A stretch of DNA of 64,000 bases, taken from NCBI RefSeq assembly GCF_016801025.1, contig NZ_CP068983.1:744001-808000 (forward strand), written 5' to 3'. Shown here one piece after another: positions 1 to 8,155 of this stretch; position 1 is the stretch's first letter; each line of letters opens with the position of its first letter. Below the pieces are notes generated by a model. That model had not been told where the DNA came from, made no database searches, and saw nothing but the letters and a program-made list of their open reading frames with translations. This DNA comes from Paradevosia shaoguanensis (GTDB lineage Bacteria; Pseudomonadota; Alphaproteobacteria; Rhizobiales; Devosiaceae). Position numbers and translations under genes: made by a program.

Positions 1-135
1 AGTGCGCGCGACCCCCGTGGCCGCAGCGACAATACTTCGACTTTGCGGGCTCGAAGGAGCCGCATAGAGAGATAGTGTGCGCTCAAGACATTTGAAAATT
101 AAATGTTCTGATTGCTATCAGTAAGAACATGAATA
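1..135. other. no gene recognised at left edge
   Basis: This stretch lies downstream of the MFS transporter stop codon. I see no coding frame that resembles a known protein, no clear hairpin and no RNA gene. It may hold the 3' flank of a gene lying left of the window. Confidence 0.4.
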
Positions 136-1551
136 TCATTCGCGGAAAACTTCGGCGGCGAAGAAGCCGGCGAGGCTGTGGCGCAGGCGCATGAGGCTGA
201 CGCCGCTGGCGATGAGCGCAAAGGCCGAGCCGATCCACAAGGCCATGATGGCTCCCTGCGAGCCGAACAGGTTGAAGAGGCCCGCGACAAGGGCGGCGCC
301 GGTGGCCTGGCCAAGATTGCCCACGATGCTGGAAACACCCCCTGCCCCGCCGCTGCGCTCGGCGGGCGAGGCCATGATGACGATGCGCATGGTCGGCGAC
401 TGGAAGAGACCGAAGCCGACGCCGCACAGCGCCATGCGCCAGACGATATCGAGCGCGGACGGCTGGGCCGGCAGCGTGGCGAGCAGCGCCATGGCGATGG
501 CGAGAATGACAAGGCCGCAGCTGCCGATGAGCGAGCCGGGGAGCTTATCGGACCAGCGCCCGGCAAAGGGCGCGGTGAGCGCGACGAAGACCGGCCAGGG
601 CGTGATGAGAAAGCCGGTTTCGACCTGGGAATAGCCGAGCACGGCCTGGAACATGAAGGGCAGCGAAATGAAGGCCAGCGCCTGGGTGTTGAGCGTGAGG
701 TAGGACGAGATGGCCGAAAGCGCGATGACCGGGCGACGGAGAAGATCGACCGGCAGGATCGGCGCGGGGCTGCCCATCTGGCGGCGCAGCAGAGCCAGGA
801 TGGCAGCCACCGCGATGACGGCGCCGGCAATGGTGAGCGGCCAGGACGCGCCGCGGGTGACGGCATTGAGGGTGAAGATGGTCGTGGCGAGGCCAACGCC
901 GCAGAGGAGCGCCGCCAGCCGGTCGAAGCGCCAGCCGCCGCGAATGGTGGGCGGCAGCGAGTGCAGGCCCATGACGATGCCAAGGATGCCCAGCGGCACG
1001 TTGATGAGGAACAGCCAGTGCCAACTGGCGAAACTGAGGATGATGGAGGCGGCGGTCGGGCCGGCGGCAAAGGACATGCCGACGACGAGGGCATTGAGCC
1101 CCATGCCGGCGCCCATCAGCTCGCGCGGATAAATGGAGCGCATCATGGCGACGCTGAGGCCGAGAATGCCGGCGGCACTCATGCCCTGCAGCACGCGGCC
1201 GGCGACGAGCCATTGAAAGGTCGGGGCCATGCCGCAGACGAGCGAAGCGATGGTGAAGAGGACAAGCGCGACCATCGAGACGCGGCGCAGGCCGATGACC
1301 TCGCCAAGCGCGGCGGCCGGGAGGAGCGTGGCGACCATGGCGATCTGGTAAGCGCTCACCACCCAGATCGACTGGGCATCGGTGGTCTGGAGATCGCGGG
1401 CGATGGTGGGCAAAGCCGTGTTGGCGATGGCGGAATCGAGATTGGCCATGGCCACGTTGATGAGAATGGCGGTGACCGCGATGGTGCGCTCGCGTCGCGG
1501 CAGCCCTACGCCTGGGGGCGAGAGCTCATTGCGGCGGAATGCGAACAACAT
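136..1551 (-). CDS. MFS transporter, DHA2 (EmrB/QacA-like) multidrug exporter
   Basis: This 471-aa inner-membrane protein resembles proton-driven drug exporters of the DHA2 branch. After a short basic N-terminus the sequence shows regularly spaced hydrophobic helices, enough for about 14 crossings. It has the typical early pattern of this branch (N-x-A-x-x-x-L-D near residues 32-39, then ALPTIARDL) and a GRVLQG motif near 117. The C-terminal half is as hydrophobic as the N-terminal half. The substrate cannot be read from sequence. It is transcribed away from the LysR-type gene at 1752, with about 200 bp between the two starts, so control by that regulator is likely but inferred. Confidence 0.88.
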   Translation of the reverse strand: MLFAFRRNELSPPGVGLPRRERTIAVTAILINVAMANLDSAIANTALPTIARDLQTTDAQSIWVVSAYQIAMVATLLPAAALGEVIGLRRVSMVALVLFTIASLVCGMAPTFQWLVAGRVLQGMSAAGILGLSVAMMRSIYPRELMGAGMGLNALVVGMSFAAGPTAASIILSFASWHWLFLINVPLGILGIVMGLHSLPPTIRGGWRFDRLAALLCGVGLATTIFTLNAVTRGASWPLTIAGAVIAVAAILALLRRQMGSPAPILPVDLLRRPVIALSAISSYLTLNTQALAFISLPFMFQAVLGYSQVETGFLITPWPVFVALTAPFAGRWSDKLPGSLIGSCGLVILAIAMALLATLPAQPSALDIVWRMALCGVGFGLFQSPTMRIVIMASPAERSGGAGGVSSIVGNLGQATGAALVAGLFNLFGSQGAIMALWIGSAFALIASGVSLMRLRHSLAGFFAAEVFRE

Positions 1552-1751
1552 CGAAGGTTCTCCAGGCTGGAACAGGCCGCACCTTTCCCGGCACGAGACC
1601 AGGGCTGGCCGCGCGGCTGTTCGACTTTCTCGAAAATGGCTGCCCGGTGCCGTCCCTCAACGATCACCGGTCACAAATGCGTAGCGCTGGACGACGCCAT
1701 CGGCAAATGACATGTCTTGATGGAATTCATTCGTAGTCTGAATGCACGACC

Positions 1752-2609
1752 ATGCTCGACCCTCGCCTGCTCCGCGCCTTCGTGGCCATTGCCGACAATG
1801 GCAGCTTCACCGTCGCGGCCGAAAAGTTGCACATGACGCAATCGACGATCAGCCAGCAATTGGGCCGGCTCGAGCAGGTGGTCGGGCGCGAGCTCATCGA
1901 CCGCGCGGCGCGCCCGGTGCGGCCGACGGCGTCGGGCGAGCGGCTGCTCGGCTATTCGCGCCGCATCCTGACCCTGCAGCACGAGGCGGAGACGCTGCTG
2001 GCCGACCCGGCGGGCACGTCCTCGATCCGCATCGGGGTGCCCGAGGACATCGTGACGGTCGAGATGGCGCGGATCTTTGCCGGCTTCGCCAAGCGCCACC
2101 GCGAGATCCGGCTCGACGTGACGACGGGGCTCAGCCGCGACCTCTCCAAGCGCTATCGTGACGGGGAGTTCGATGTGGTGGTGATCAAGGAGCCGTCGCC
2201 GGGTGACGACCACCGGGCGACGTTCCCCGAGGCAATCGCCTGGTTCGAAAGCGCCACTTTCGCCGCGGAATGGCCGGACCCGCTACCGCTGGTGGCGTTT
2301 CCCCCGGGTGGGCTTTACCGTGACGCCATGTTCGAGCGCATCGAGCAGGATCGACGCCGCTGGTACATCGCATTTTCGGGCAGCAGCCTGCAAAGCGTAC
2401 TGGTGGCCGTGGAGGCCGGCATGGGGCTTTCGCTGCTGCCGGTGGGCACGACGACGGGCCGGCGCGTGCGCCGCTATGCCGGTTTCGGCCCGGAACCCTC
2501 CATGGTGGTTTCGATCTATTCCTGGGAACCGGCGGGCGCGGTGGGCGAGCTGGTGGAAAGCATGGGCTCGGCGCTCGCAGAACGCTTCATCGCGGCCTCG
2601 GCACAATGA
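1752..2609 (+). CDS. LysR family transcriptional regulator
   Basis: This is a 285-aa DNA-binding activator or repressor of usual LysR length. The N-terminal winged helix-turn-helix covers roughly residues 1-60, with the typical LRAFVAIADNGSFTVAA start and the recognition stretch MTQSTISQQLGRLE. A periplasmic-binding-protein-like effector domain follows from about residue 90. The start is the ATG at 1752, just after a short AT-rich stretch. The gene is divergent from the MFS exporter, the classic layout for a LysR regulator and its target. The effector is unknown. Confidence 0.9.
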   Translation: MLDPRLLRAFVAIADNGSFTVAAEKLHMTQSTISQQLGRLEQVVGRELIDRAARPVRPTASGERLLGYSRRILTLQHEAETLLADPAGTSSIRIGVPEDIVTVEMARIFAGFAKRHREIRLDVTTGLSRDLSKRYRDGEFDVVVIKEPSPGDDHRATFPEAIAWFESATFAAEWPDPLPLVAFPPGGLYRDAMFERIEQDRRRWYIAFSGSSLQSVLVAVEAGMGLSLLPVGTTTGRRVRRYAGFGPEPSMVVSIYSWEPAGAVGELVESMGSALAERFIAASAQ

Positions 2610-2638
2610 GGCGGCGGCTAACGCGGATGTAAGGGAAT

Positions 2639-2712
2639 TGGAGCGGGTGAAGGGAATCGAACCCTCGTATTCAGCTTGGGAAGCTGCTGCTCTACCATTG
2701 AGCTACACCCGC
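2639..2712 (-). tRNA. tRNA-Gly (anticodon CCC)
   Basis: The reverse complement starts GCGGGTG and ends CACCCGC-T-CCA, giving a perfect 7-bp acceptor stem with an encoded CCA. The D stem is GCTC/GAGC and the T arm contains GGTTCGATTCC. The anticodon loop is TTCCCAA, so the anticodon is CCC. The anticodon stem has a terminal G-A mismatch but four good pairs. The gene is an integration site. From the anticodon loop to the 5' end, and on through the upstream region, it is repeated at 17511-17590. The 5' half and promoter of this functional copy therefore appear to be supplied by the integrated element. Confidence 0.95.
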
Positions 2713-2755
2713 GACGCGCTTCTTTTGCTGGAAAAGGGCGATGGCGTCAAGATCG
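2676..2755. repeat. left attachment repeat (attL) in tRNA-Gly
   Basis: These 80 bases match 17511-17590 at 78 positions; the first 49 are identical. The identity begins exactly at the anticodon loop (TTGGGAA on this strand) and stops about 43 bases beyond the tRNA 5' end. Starting at an anticodon loop is typical of tyrosine-integrase att cores. Unusually, the repeated part is the 5' half of the tRNA and its promoter rather than the 3' half. Confidence 0.85.
2722..2750 (-). promoter_or_regulatory. probable tRNA-Gly promoter inside the att repeat
   Basis: Upstream of the tRNA on the minus strand there is a good -35 box (TTGACG, 2745-2750). Seventeen bases further is a poor -10 (CAAAAG, 2722-2727), about ten bases before the tRNA 5' end. 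Both boxes lie inside the 80-bp direct repeat, so a near-identical copy exists at the right end of the element. Confidence 0.45.
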
Positions 2756-2810
2756 TGGGAGGGGGTATGGGCGGAATGGGAGTTGGGCGCGGAAAGTCGC
2801 TGCCAGCGGG

Positions 2811-2925
2811 CTAGTTCCCAAGCCGGATTGTCAGGTCCGCTGCCTGGCGACGTTCAGGTCTCGGGATCATCTGGAAAGCACCGGCAAATGCATCAGGACG
2901 ATCATCGTCTCGGCCCCATAGGCCG
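2811..2925 (-). pseudogene. decayed 3' fragment of a YcxB-like gene (left copy)
   Basis: This stretch aligns, with small gaps, to the 3' end of the intact YcxB-like gene at 22855-23388. Shared blocks include TCAGGTCCGC, GGGATCATCTGG and GATCATCGTCTCG in the same order. Frameshifts break the reading frame. It lies just inside the left att repeat. This suggests the element, or an earlier insertion, carried a piece of the gene that originally followed the tRNA. To the right, 2926-3018 shows nothing recognisable. Confidence 0.65.
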
Positions 2926-3018
2926 ATCCGCCCTTCAGCTCATGCGCCCCAATCTTTGCTGGCCTCAGGGCCAAACTCTGAGGCTCGATGTATCAGACGA
3001 TGGTGTCACCAGCCGGCA

Positions 3019-4356
3019 TCAGAACCGGCCTCTGCGCAAGCGGCCCAATTCTGTGTCGACCAGCTCGGTGCTCAATTGGAAAAAGTCAAACCTCTCATAG
3101 AGCGGAGTAAGAAGCTGATGCATAAACTCGGTGAGGTTGTCGCGTACCTGATCCAAAGTTACCTGACCTGTAAGCACGATTTCTGGTGTGTGGCTGGTGC
3201 GATCATCAAAGACCGCCCGATCCCTGTTCACGCTGGTCAGCACTCGATCGTTTAGACCGGTAAACCGACACTCGACGGAAATTGCCTCCACCTCTTCGAA
3301 TGTTTCGGCAAGCCTGGCCGCAAAAAGCAGGCCTTCCGCAATTCGCCAGACAGGCAGGGTGATGTCGATTGCGGAGCCAGGCGCGAGCCGCTCGGCATGG
3401 CTATCTTCGCTGTAACCGCGAATAGTGTAGAGTTTCCCACCCTTCGAAACCCTCCAGAAATCTGCGTGGGCGGAATCTTCATAGTTCCGCTGCCGGTCGG
3501 AGGGGCGGCCGACCCATGCTTCAACAAAGTCCTCATGGGGATAAGGGGCCCATTCATTTGTGTTCATCATGAGGAATGCCGGCCAGCCGGTTAGCCTCAG
3601 CCGGTGCGCGGTCTGGAGACGGTTCTGCAGCTCACCTAGATTTGGTGCCGACTCTGCTCCGACCAGCGAAAAGGCCATTTCATAGTACCCTTGCGGAAAA
3701 CGTGCGGCAGCGTCTTCGGGCAGATTGGCGCATAGTTCTTCCCAACGGGCCCGGGCCTGCTCGAGGAAATCGTGCAGTTCTGCCCGCGCATCAGGGGGCA
3801 GGGCAGCCGGTTCGACGCGGCCGGACACAATGGAGCGAATAGCCTCAAGCATATCCTCGCGGCCGGCGAGCACGCAGCGCCGCAGAAGCTCACGCCACTC
3901 GTCGCCTGTCTGTGGTTCTTCGCTGCGAGGTCCAGGCTTCCGGATATAGCAGCGGTTCTGGGCAATCACCCCCGGGCAGTCGCGCTTGCTCATGACTGGC
4001 TCCGTCATGTTGCCCGGAACGACGATAACCGGGTGGACAATGCCGTTGGCCGGGTGAGGCACATTATAAACTTCGGCATGGAATGCCGGTGCGGCAAACC
4101 GCTGAATGGCGGCATTCACAACGTCCTGCGACACCTCCGGAACGGCAGCCGGCCTGGCGACCGATGTCAACTGGTGTCCTTGATCGTCGAAACCTACAAT
4201 AATGTAACCGCCGCCATGGTTAGCCATGGCAATGCTGGCTTTGGCCAGGATTGCCTTGTGGTCATTGGTCGTTAAATCCAGCCAGGTCTTGTATTCCGCA
4301 GCAAGATCCTCGCGCGGTTCAACAAGAAAGGGCTGCAGTTCTTCGGTTGTCGGCAT
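3019..4356 (-). CDS. AlbA_2 (Schlafen-type) domain protein
   Basis: This 445-aa protein has an N-terminal AlbA_2 domain: acidic-aromatic E21-Y-K-x-W, then ANHGGGYIIVGFDD at 45-58, the glycine-rich strand of that fold. AlbA_2 proteins bind or cleave nucleic acids and are common in mobile elements and defence loci. The region after about residue 150 matches nothing I recognise and lacks the winged-helix and ATPase parts seen in some relatives. It is the first intact gene inside the left end of the element and points leftward toward the tRNA. The function is probably defensive or regulatory, but that is inference. Confidence 0.75.
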   Translation of the reverse strand: MPTTEELQPFLVEPREDLAAEYKTWLDLTTNDHKAILAKASIAMANHGGGYIIVGFDDQGHQLTSVARPAAVPEVSQDVVNAAIQRFAAPAFHAEVYNVPHPANGIVHPVIVVPGNMTEPVMSKRDCPGVIAQNRCYIRKPGPRSEEPQTGDEWRELLRRCVLAGREDMLEAIRSIVSGRVEPAALPPDARAELHDFLEQARARWEELCANLPEDAAARFPQGYYEMAFSLVGAESAPNLGELQNRLQTAHRLRLTGWPAFLMMNTNEWAPYPHEDFVEAWVGRPSDRQRNYEDSAHADFWRVSKGGKLYTIRGYSEDSHAERLAPGSAIDITLPVWRIAEGLLFAARLAETFEEVEAISVECRFTGLNDRVLTSVNRDRAVFDDRTSHTPEIVLTGQVTLDQVRDNLTEFMHQLLTPLYERFDFFQLSTELVDTELGRLRRGRF

Positions 4357-4681
4357 GTCCTCTATCCTGGCGATCTGCGATTCGATCCGTGCTGTCGTGT
4401 AATTTCTTGTAGTCGAGATTCGCTCACCGCCAAATCCCGGCTCTCATTGAAAGAATTAATGCGTCAACCTCGCTCCTCTACGAACAGAATTTCTGGTCGA
4501 GTTATTCGTGGTCAACCAGCAACCAACGTCTTTATGAGACTAGGAAACATTCCGCTGGTGCCGCAGACCCTCAGCCCGATTTTTGGAAGTTGACACTCGC
4601 CCATCCCAGGCAAGGGCACCCGGAAACATAATTAAGTCCGATTGCTTCGCTGTCATTCTGGAAAAGAGAGGGAGCGTCGGA
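4357..4681. other. intergenic, no gene seen
   Basis: This is an AT-rich stretch between the divergent AlbA_2 gene and the phosphotransferase remnant. The short open frames do not resemble proteins. It must hold the promoter of the AlbA_2 gene, but no clear -35/-10 pair stands out. Confidence 0.35.
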
Positions 4682-4870
4682 ATGGATAGTGAGCGGGTTG
4701 AAATCACCGCCGACCTTATAGCCGCGCTGCTCCGCGAGCAGCATCCCGACCTTGCCGATCTACCGCTCTCTCTCGGCGCGCTTGGCTGGGGTAACCAGCT
4801 CTGGCGGCTGGGAGATGTTCTTGCCGCGATTGCGCCTGACAACCATAATCACCTAGACTCGGTACCGTAG
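4682..4870 (+). pseudogene. truncated aminoglycoside phosphotransferase-family gene
   Basis: The frame starts at ATG 4682 after a GAGGGAG ribosome site and encodes 62 residues. They read like the extreme N-terminus of the APH kinase family: ITADLIAALLREQHPDLADL, then a G-W-x-N-Q-L-W-R-L-GD stretch. The expected LAVRLP strand is garbled, consistent with a frameshift near 4820, and a stop follows at 4868. Everything downstream, including the kinase catalytic loop, is missing. I read it as a remnant of a kinase gene cut by cargo turnover; the residual peptide cannot be an active enzyme. Confidence 0.6.
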
Positions 4871-4880
4871 AAATACAGGG

Positions 4881-5939
4881 ATGAGCATGCACAAAGCGGT
4901 CGAAGAGCAAGTCGAAACCCGATATCTGGTGCTTTGTTCGCCGCAAGCTGCCTACGACTGGCTATCAACACTCACGCGACCATCACCGCATGGGATGAGC
5001 CACTCCGATATCCTTCACCTCATTCTCCATGGATCGAGTGAGTGGTCGGCTGGCCGCGAAGCAACGCTTATGGAGCGCAACGATCCGCTTATCGATCATG
5101 GGCTAGCGAGATTTGGTTTATCTAAGCGGATCGCTGATGAACTGTACACGCGGCTGCCACATCATGATCGACTAACGATGCGTGCCTACCATGCCAGTGG
5201 AGGCGGCCCAATTGCTCCATTGGATACTGGCGGTAGCAATGCTATCCAAGAAATGGCCTTCCTAGTGGGCAATCCCTATACGGCCGATGATGTGATGAAG
5301 CTATTCTTCACACGTACCGGACCATTCAGGAGGCTCGATGACGAGGAGTTCGGCGTCGCGTTAAAAATCGCCGCGACTAACGCGTGGCTTCACGATGACG
5401 TCTTTCAACGGGAGCGACCGATACGACAGGATAGCTTCTATTCCATGGTGCGCGAGGCTTGGACAGTTCCCATGAGGGTTCCCATCAATCAGGAATGGGC
5501 AGCAATCCTTGTCGCGATGTTTGACAAGCTTACGCCGATTGAAGCCGACCTTGACGGCATTATATCTCGCTGGCAAATCGACGACCCAGCGAAAGAACAT
5601 TCAGCGCAGTATTCTTGGCAATTGCGTAAGATTGTTGGCAGATACATATCAGGAGGTGTTGACGCCAGCGATTTGGCAACTCGCCTCGGTGCATACTCGG
5701 GCTTCAGCTCGGATACGCACAATGATTGGGAACGCTTTGCTGCACGTGATGGCGTTCTCGGAGCCATTAGCCTGATGGAAAACCGGTCGCTTTGGGCATG
5801 GCCCACCCATCGCTCGAAACTGAGAGAGCTGGTCATAAAAGTCGCGCGGGATCATAACGACTATCATATTTGGCCGATGTTTCAGGAGAAAGAGAAGGCA
5901 TTGCAGACGAGCAATCCTGAATGGTTCGTAACCAGCTAA
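4881..5939 (+). CDS. hypothetical protein of the element
   Basis: I do not recognise this protein of 350-352 aa. It is soluble, with no signal peptide or membrane segment, and is rich in Trp, His and charged residues. The second half (from about residue 215) looks helical. Start choice is between ATG 4881 and ATG 4887; the latter has AGGG at a better distance. It begins ten bases after the phosphotransferase remnant, so it could once have been expressed with it. Codon use and AT content match the rest of the element. A defence role is possible only by location. Confidence 0.7.
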   Translation: MSMHKAVEEQVETRYLVLCSPQAAYDWLSTLTRPSPHGMSHSDILHLILHGSSEWSAGREATLMERNDPLIDHGLARFGLSKRIADELYTRLPHHDRLTMRAYHASGGGPIAPLDTGGSNAIQEMAFLVGNPYTADDVMKLFFTRTGPFRRLDDEEFGVALKIAATNAWLHDDVFQRERPIRQDSFYSMVREAWTVPMRVPINQEWAAILVAMFDKLTPIEADLDGIISRWQIDDPAKEHSAQYSWQLRKIVGRYISGGVDASDLATRLGAYSGFSSDTHNDWERFAARDGVLGAISLMENRSLWAWPTHRSKLRELVIKVARDHNDYHIWPMFQEKEKALQTSNPEWFVTS

Positions 5940-6121
5940 ACGAATAGCGATCACACAGGCCAGAACGCTGCTCGAGCACGTGTGCAAGTGAATCATCATC
6001 GAAGGCAGGGAGGCGTATGAGGAGAAGGATGACCTGCTAGTGCTCTAACTGAATCTGGCACCAGACGGTCACACGGAGCCCGCGGCCGAACGGACGGCAA
6101 TAAGAGGCAGAAGCTCTCAAA

Positions 6122-7144
6122 TCACGAAGCTACCAATTTTCCGGCATTCGTGGCGATATTTTCCAAGATGGTACGTAGTTCGAGCCCCTCGCCCCACCGA
6201 CCAGGTATGGTTTCAGCACCGTACATTGCACCGGCTAGCTGCCCAGCCAAACAAGCCGTAGCACCTGAGTTTCCATCATGATTGGCGGCAGCAATGACGG
6301 CTGCCTCTAGCGATTTCGATGAGGCTACCGAGTGCAAGGCGATGGCAAGTGCTTCAGCGCCCGTCCATCCCCAGCCCATCCACGTAGCTCGTGGCTTTGG
6401 ATCAGAATCCGGCCATGGAGAATAGATCAGAGCATTGGTCGTTTCCTGGTGATCCTCAACAGTTTGCAGGAAATCCAGCGTGTTCTCGATAGCGGGATCG
6501 AGAGCCATTCCCTCCAAGATGAACGCCAGGATCATCGCAAACGCTCCAGCAGGAACGTAGGCAGAGGGGTGACCGTGTGTCAGTCGGGCTAAGGCAACTG
6601 CAACAGCAAAGGCCCTCATCGGATCACCTGTGAGGACGATACTCACCGGAGCAGTTCTTACCAACGGACTAGGACCGCTAAACGTATTGGCCACAGGGCC
6701 CCCCAAAGGCCGGGCTTCCCTCAATGATTGCAAGGAAGAGAAGCTTGGATTTCGTTGCTGGTGAAGCTCGGACGTCGATATCAACAACTTGGGCTGATCA
6801 GCAGGAACAAGGATGTCATCAAGGTCTTCCTGCGTTGCCAACCATCGCAGGTAAGCCAGATGAACCCGACGAATGATATCCTCATCCGAGGCCGCAGGGT
6901 TTTTATCGAAAGCATCGATGATGCCCTCAGCAGTGAACAGCATCATCTGTGTGGATGACGTAATCGCACCACGACGTCCATAGGCAAGAGCGAAGTCGTG
7001 GATGCCGGTAGGTCCGTATTGCCGGTGGATTTGCTCAAGCGTCAGGAAATCGACCGGGGACCCAAGTTCGTCACCGCATGCTCCACCGAGGAAACAACCG
7101 AGAACCGCAGACTCTCGGTCGATGGGACCATTAAGTTCAAACAT
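6122..7144 (-). CDS. ADP-ribosylglycohydrolase family protein with altered metal site
   Basis: This 340-aa protein shows the DraG/ARH fold signature: GCFLGGACGDELG near residues 16-28, GAITSSTQMMLFTAEG at 59-73, and a C-terminal ANHDGNSGATACLAGQLAGA. Active family members usually have TDDTQM and GGDTDT at these places, where the aspartates hold two Mg ions. Here the first pair is SS and the second cluster is degenerate. The protein may therefore bind ADP-ribose without hydrolysing it, or use a different chemistry. ATG 7144 is preferred over an upstream TTG at 7189, because that extension would be encoded by a hairpin. The start codon abuts the hairpin at 7145-7175, whose arm holds the only GGAG. 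Confidence 0.8.
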   Translation of the reverse strand: MFELNGPIDRESAVLGCFLGGACGDELGSPVDFLTLEQIHRQYGPTGIHDFALAYGRRGAITSSTQMMLFTAEGIIDAFDKNPAASDEDIIRRVHLAYLRWLATQEDLDDILVPADQPKLLISTSELHQQRNPSFSSLQSLREARPLGGPVANTFSGPSPLVRTAPVSIVLTGDPMRAFAVAVALARLTHGHPSAYVPAGAFAMILAFILEGMALDPAIENTLDFLQTVEDHQETTNALIYSPWPDSDPKPRATWMGWGWTGAEALAIALHSVASSKSLEAAVIAAANHDGNSGATACLAGQLAGAMYGAETIPGRWGEGLELRTILENIATNAGKLVAS

Positions 7145-7175
7145 AAAGGGGCTCCGTTTTGAACGGAGCCCCTTT
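7145..7175. terminator. perfect 14-bp hairpin before the ADP-ribosylglycohydrolase start
   Basis: Arms AAAGGGGCTCCGTT and AACGGAGCCCCTTT are perfectly complementary around a 3-base loop, with short A/T runs on both sides. On the minus strand it follows the stop of the TM2 gene by about 30 bases and ends one base before ATG 7144. It looks like an intrinsic terminator for the TM2 gene. It would also sequester the GGAG of the next gene in any read-through transcript. Confidence 0.6.
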
Positions 7176-7204
7176 CTTCGATACCTCAACGTAGAGGCAA
7201 CAAA

Positions 7205-7594
7205 CTAACCGGTCATACGCTGATCGATGATAACGGTCGGATTGCTGTTGCCGCTGTTCATGATCTTCATGTCGCGCAGAATGGAGATCGCCGCATCCTC
7301 ATTGTGACGCCCGGTCCTGCCCCAGACCGTAAAGATCTCAATCAACCACCAGATGCCAAGGCCACCACCTGTTAGCCAGAAGACGATGGCCTGGCCCGGC
7401 CTTCCTTCCATAAAAAAATGGACAGGAAAGACGATCGAGAAAATGGCCAATATCCCGTACAGCGCAACGTTGCGGCGCTTTCTGGAATATTCCTCCTCGA
7501 ATACAGACTGTTGCTCACCGGGCATTTTTCCCAACGCGTTTCTCACGCTGGAAGGCAACTGCTTCGCGACGCTGGGTTTAATCTCCAGGCTCAT
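7205..7594 (-). CDS. TM2 domain membrane protein
   Basis: This small protein of about 129 aa has a soluble basic N-terminus followed by two hydrophobic helices (roughly residues 45-62 and 70-90). The TM2-type sequence is GILAIFSIVFPVHFFMEGRPG, then GGGLGIWWLIEIF. TM2 proteins are inner-membrane proteins of mostly unknown function, and some are toxin or defence partners. ATG 7594 is preferred over the upstream TTG 7606 because GGGGGA sits five bases before it. It lies upstream of the ADP-ribosylglycohydrolase gene on the same strand, separated by the strong hairpin. Confidence 0.75.
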   Translation of the reverse strand: MSLEIKPSVAKQLPSSVRNALGKMPGEQQSVFEEEYSRKRRNVALYGILAIFSIVFPVHFFMEGRPGQAIVFWLTGGGLGIWWLIEIFTVWGRTGRHNEDAAISILRDMKIMNSGNSNPTVIIDQRMTG

Positions 7595-7706
7595 GTCATC
7601 CCCCAATATCAGTCCTGCCGCTAATACCGTCTAATTGCACTACTTTCAACGCAAATTAGTGCCGTTGGATATGTGATTGCCGCACTCCCCATCTCATCAG
7701 ATGGGC

Positions 7707-8069
7707 ATGACGCCACGTGAAAAGTCGCTGCAAGCAGCTCAAGGCTTCGCTGAACGCCTCAAAGCAGCCAGAAAACAGGCCGGGCTTACGCAAGACGAGC
7801 TGGCTGCAATAGCGGACTCGTCACCCGTTACGCTGAGCAAGCTTGAGACCGGCGTTAACAGCCCAACATTCGAGATATTTGTAGCATTGGCGCACGCGTT
7901 GAATGCTCGCCCCGACTATCTCGCTGGGTGGTCCAGCCAATCAATCGAGGGAGAGGCCGAACGGCGGATACTGCTAAACCGCCTTCTCCTGGTTAGCGAA
8001 GGGCTGCCAGCAGAGTGGCTTGAAGAACTTGTTCGCCTGGCAGAGCTAGCTGCCGAAAAGAAGCAGTAA
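7707..8069 (+). CDS. XRE-family HTH transcriptional regulator
   Basis: This regulator of about 120 aa has a Cro/CI-type helix-turn-helix at residues 13-70 (FAERLKAARKQAGLTQDELA, then SPVTLSKLETG). A short C-terminal helix rich in Leu and Glu probably dimerises. Possible starts are ATG 7707, ATG 7701 or TTG 7677; the domain begins after all of them. It is divergent from the TM2 gene and followed by two palindromic sites (8084-8099 and 8156-8187). It may control them and thus the downstream gene, or act as the maintenance regulator of the element. Confidence 0.85.
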   Translation: MTPREKSLQAAQGFAERLKAARKQAGLTQDELAAIADSSPVTLSKLETGVNSPTFEIFVALAHALNARPDYLAGWSSQSIEGEAERRILLNRLLLVSEGLPAEWLEELVRLAELAAEKKQ

Positions 8070-8083
8070 GCTGCTACCAGACA

Positions 8084-8099
8084 GTTACCCATGGGTAAC
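8084..8099. promoter_or_regulatory. 16-bp perfect palindrome
   Basis: GTTACCCATGGGTAAC is its own reverse complement and lies 15 bases after the stop of the XRE gene. There is no T-run after it, so it looks more like a protein-binding site than a terminator. The adjacent HTH protein is the obvious candidate ligand. Confidence 0.4.
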
Positions 8100-8155
8100 C
8101 GGCCCTTATCAATCAAGGACTAAGTCGAAAAAAGAAATAGTGGATTATGCCCCTT

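Noticed and set aside
178-1710. A 510-aa plus-strand frame across the MFS gene
   Set aside because: Its composition (Gly/Arg/Asp/His rich) is the usual antisense shadow of a GC-rich membrane-protein gene.
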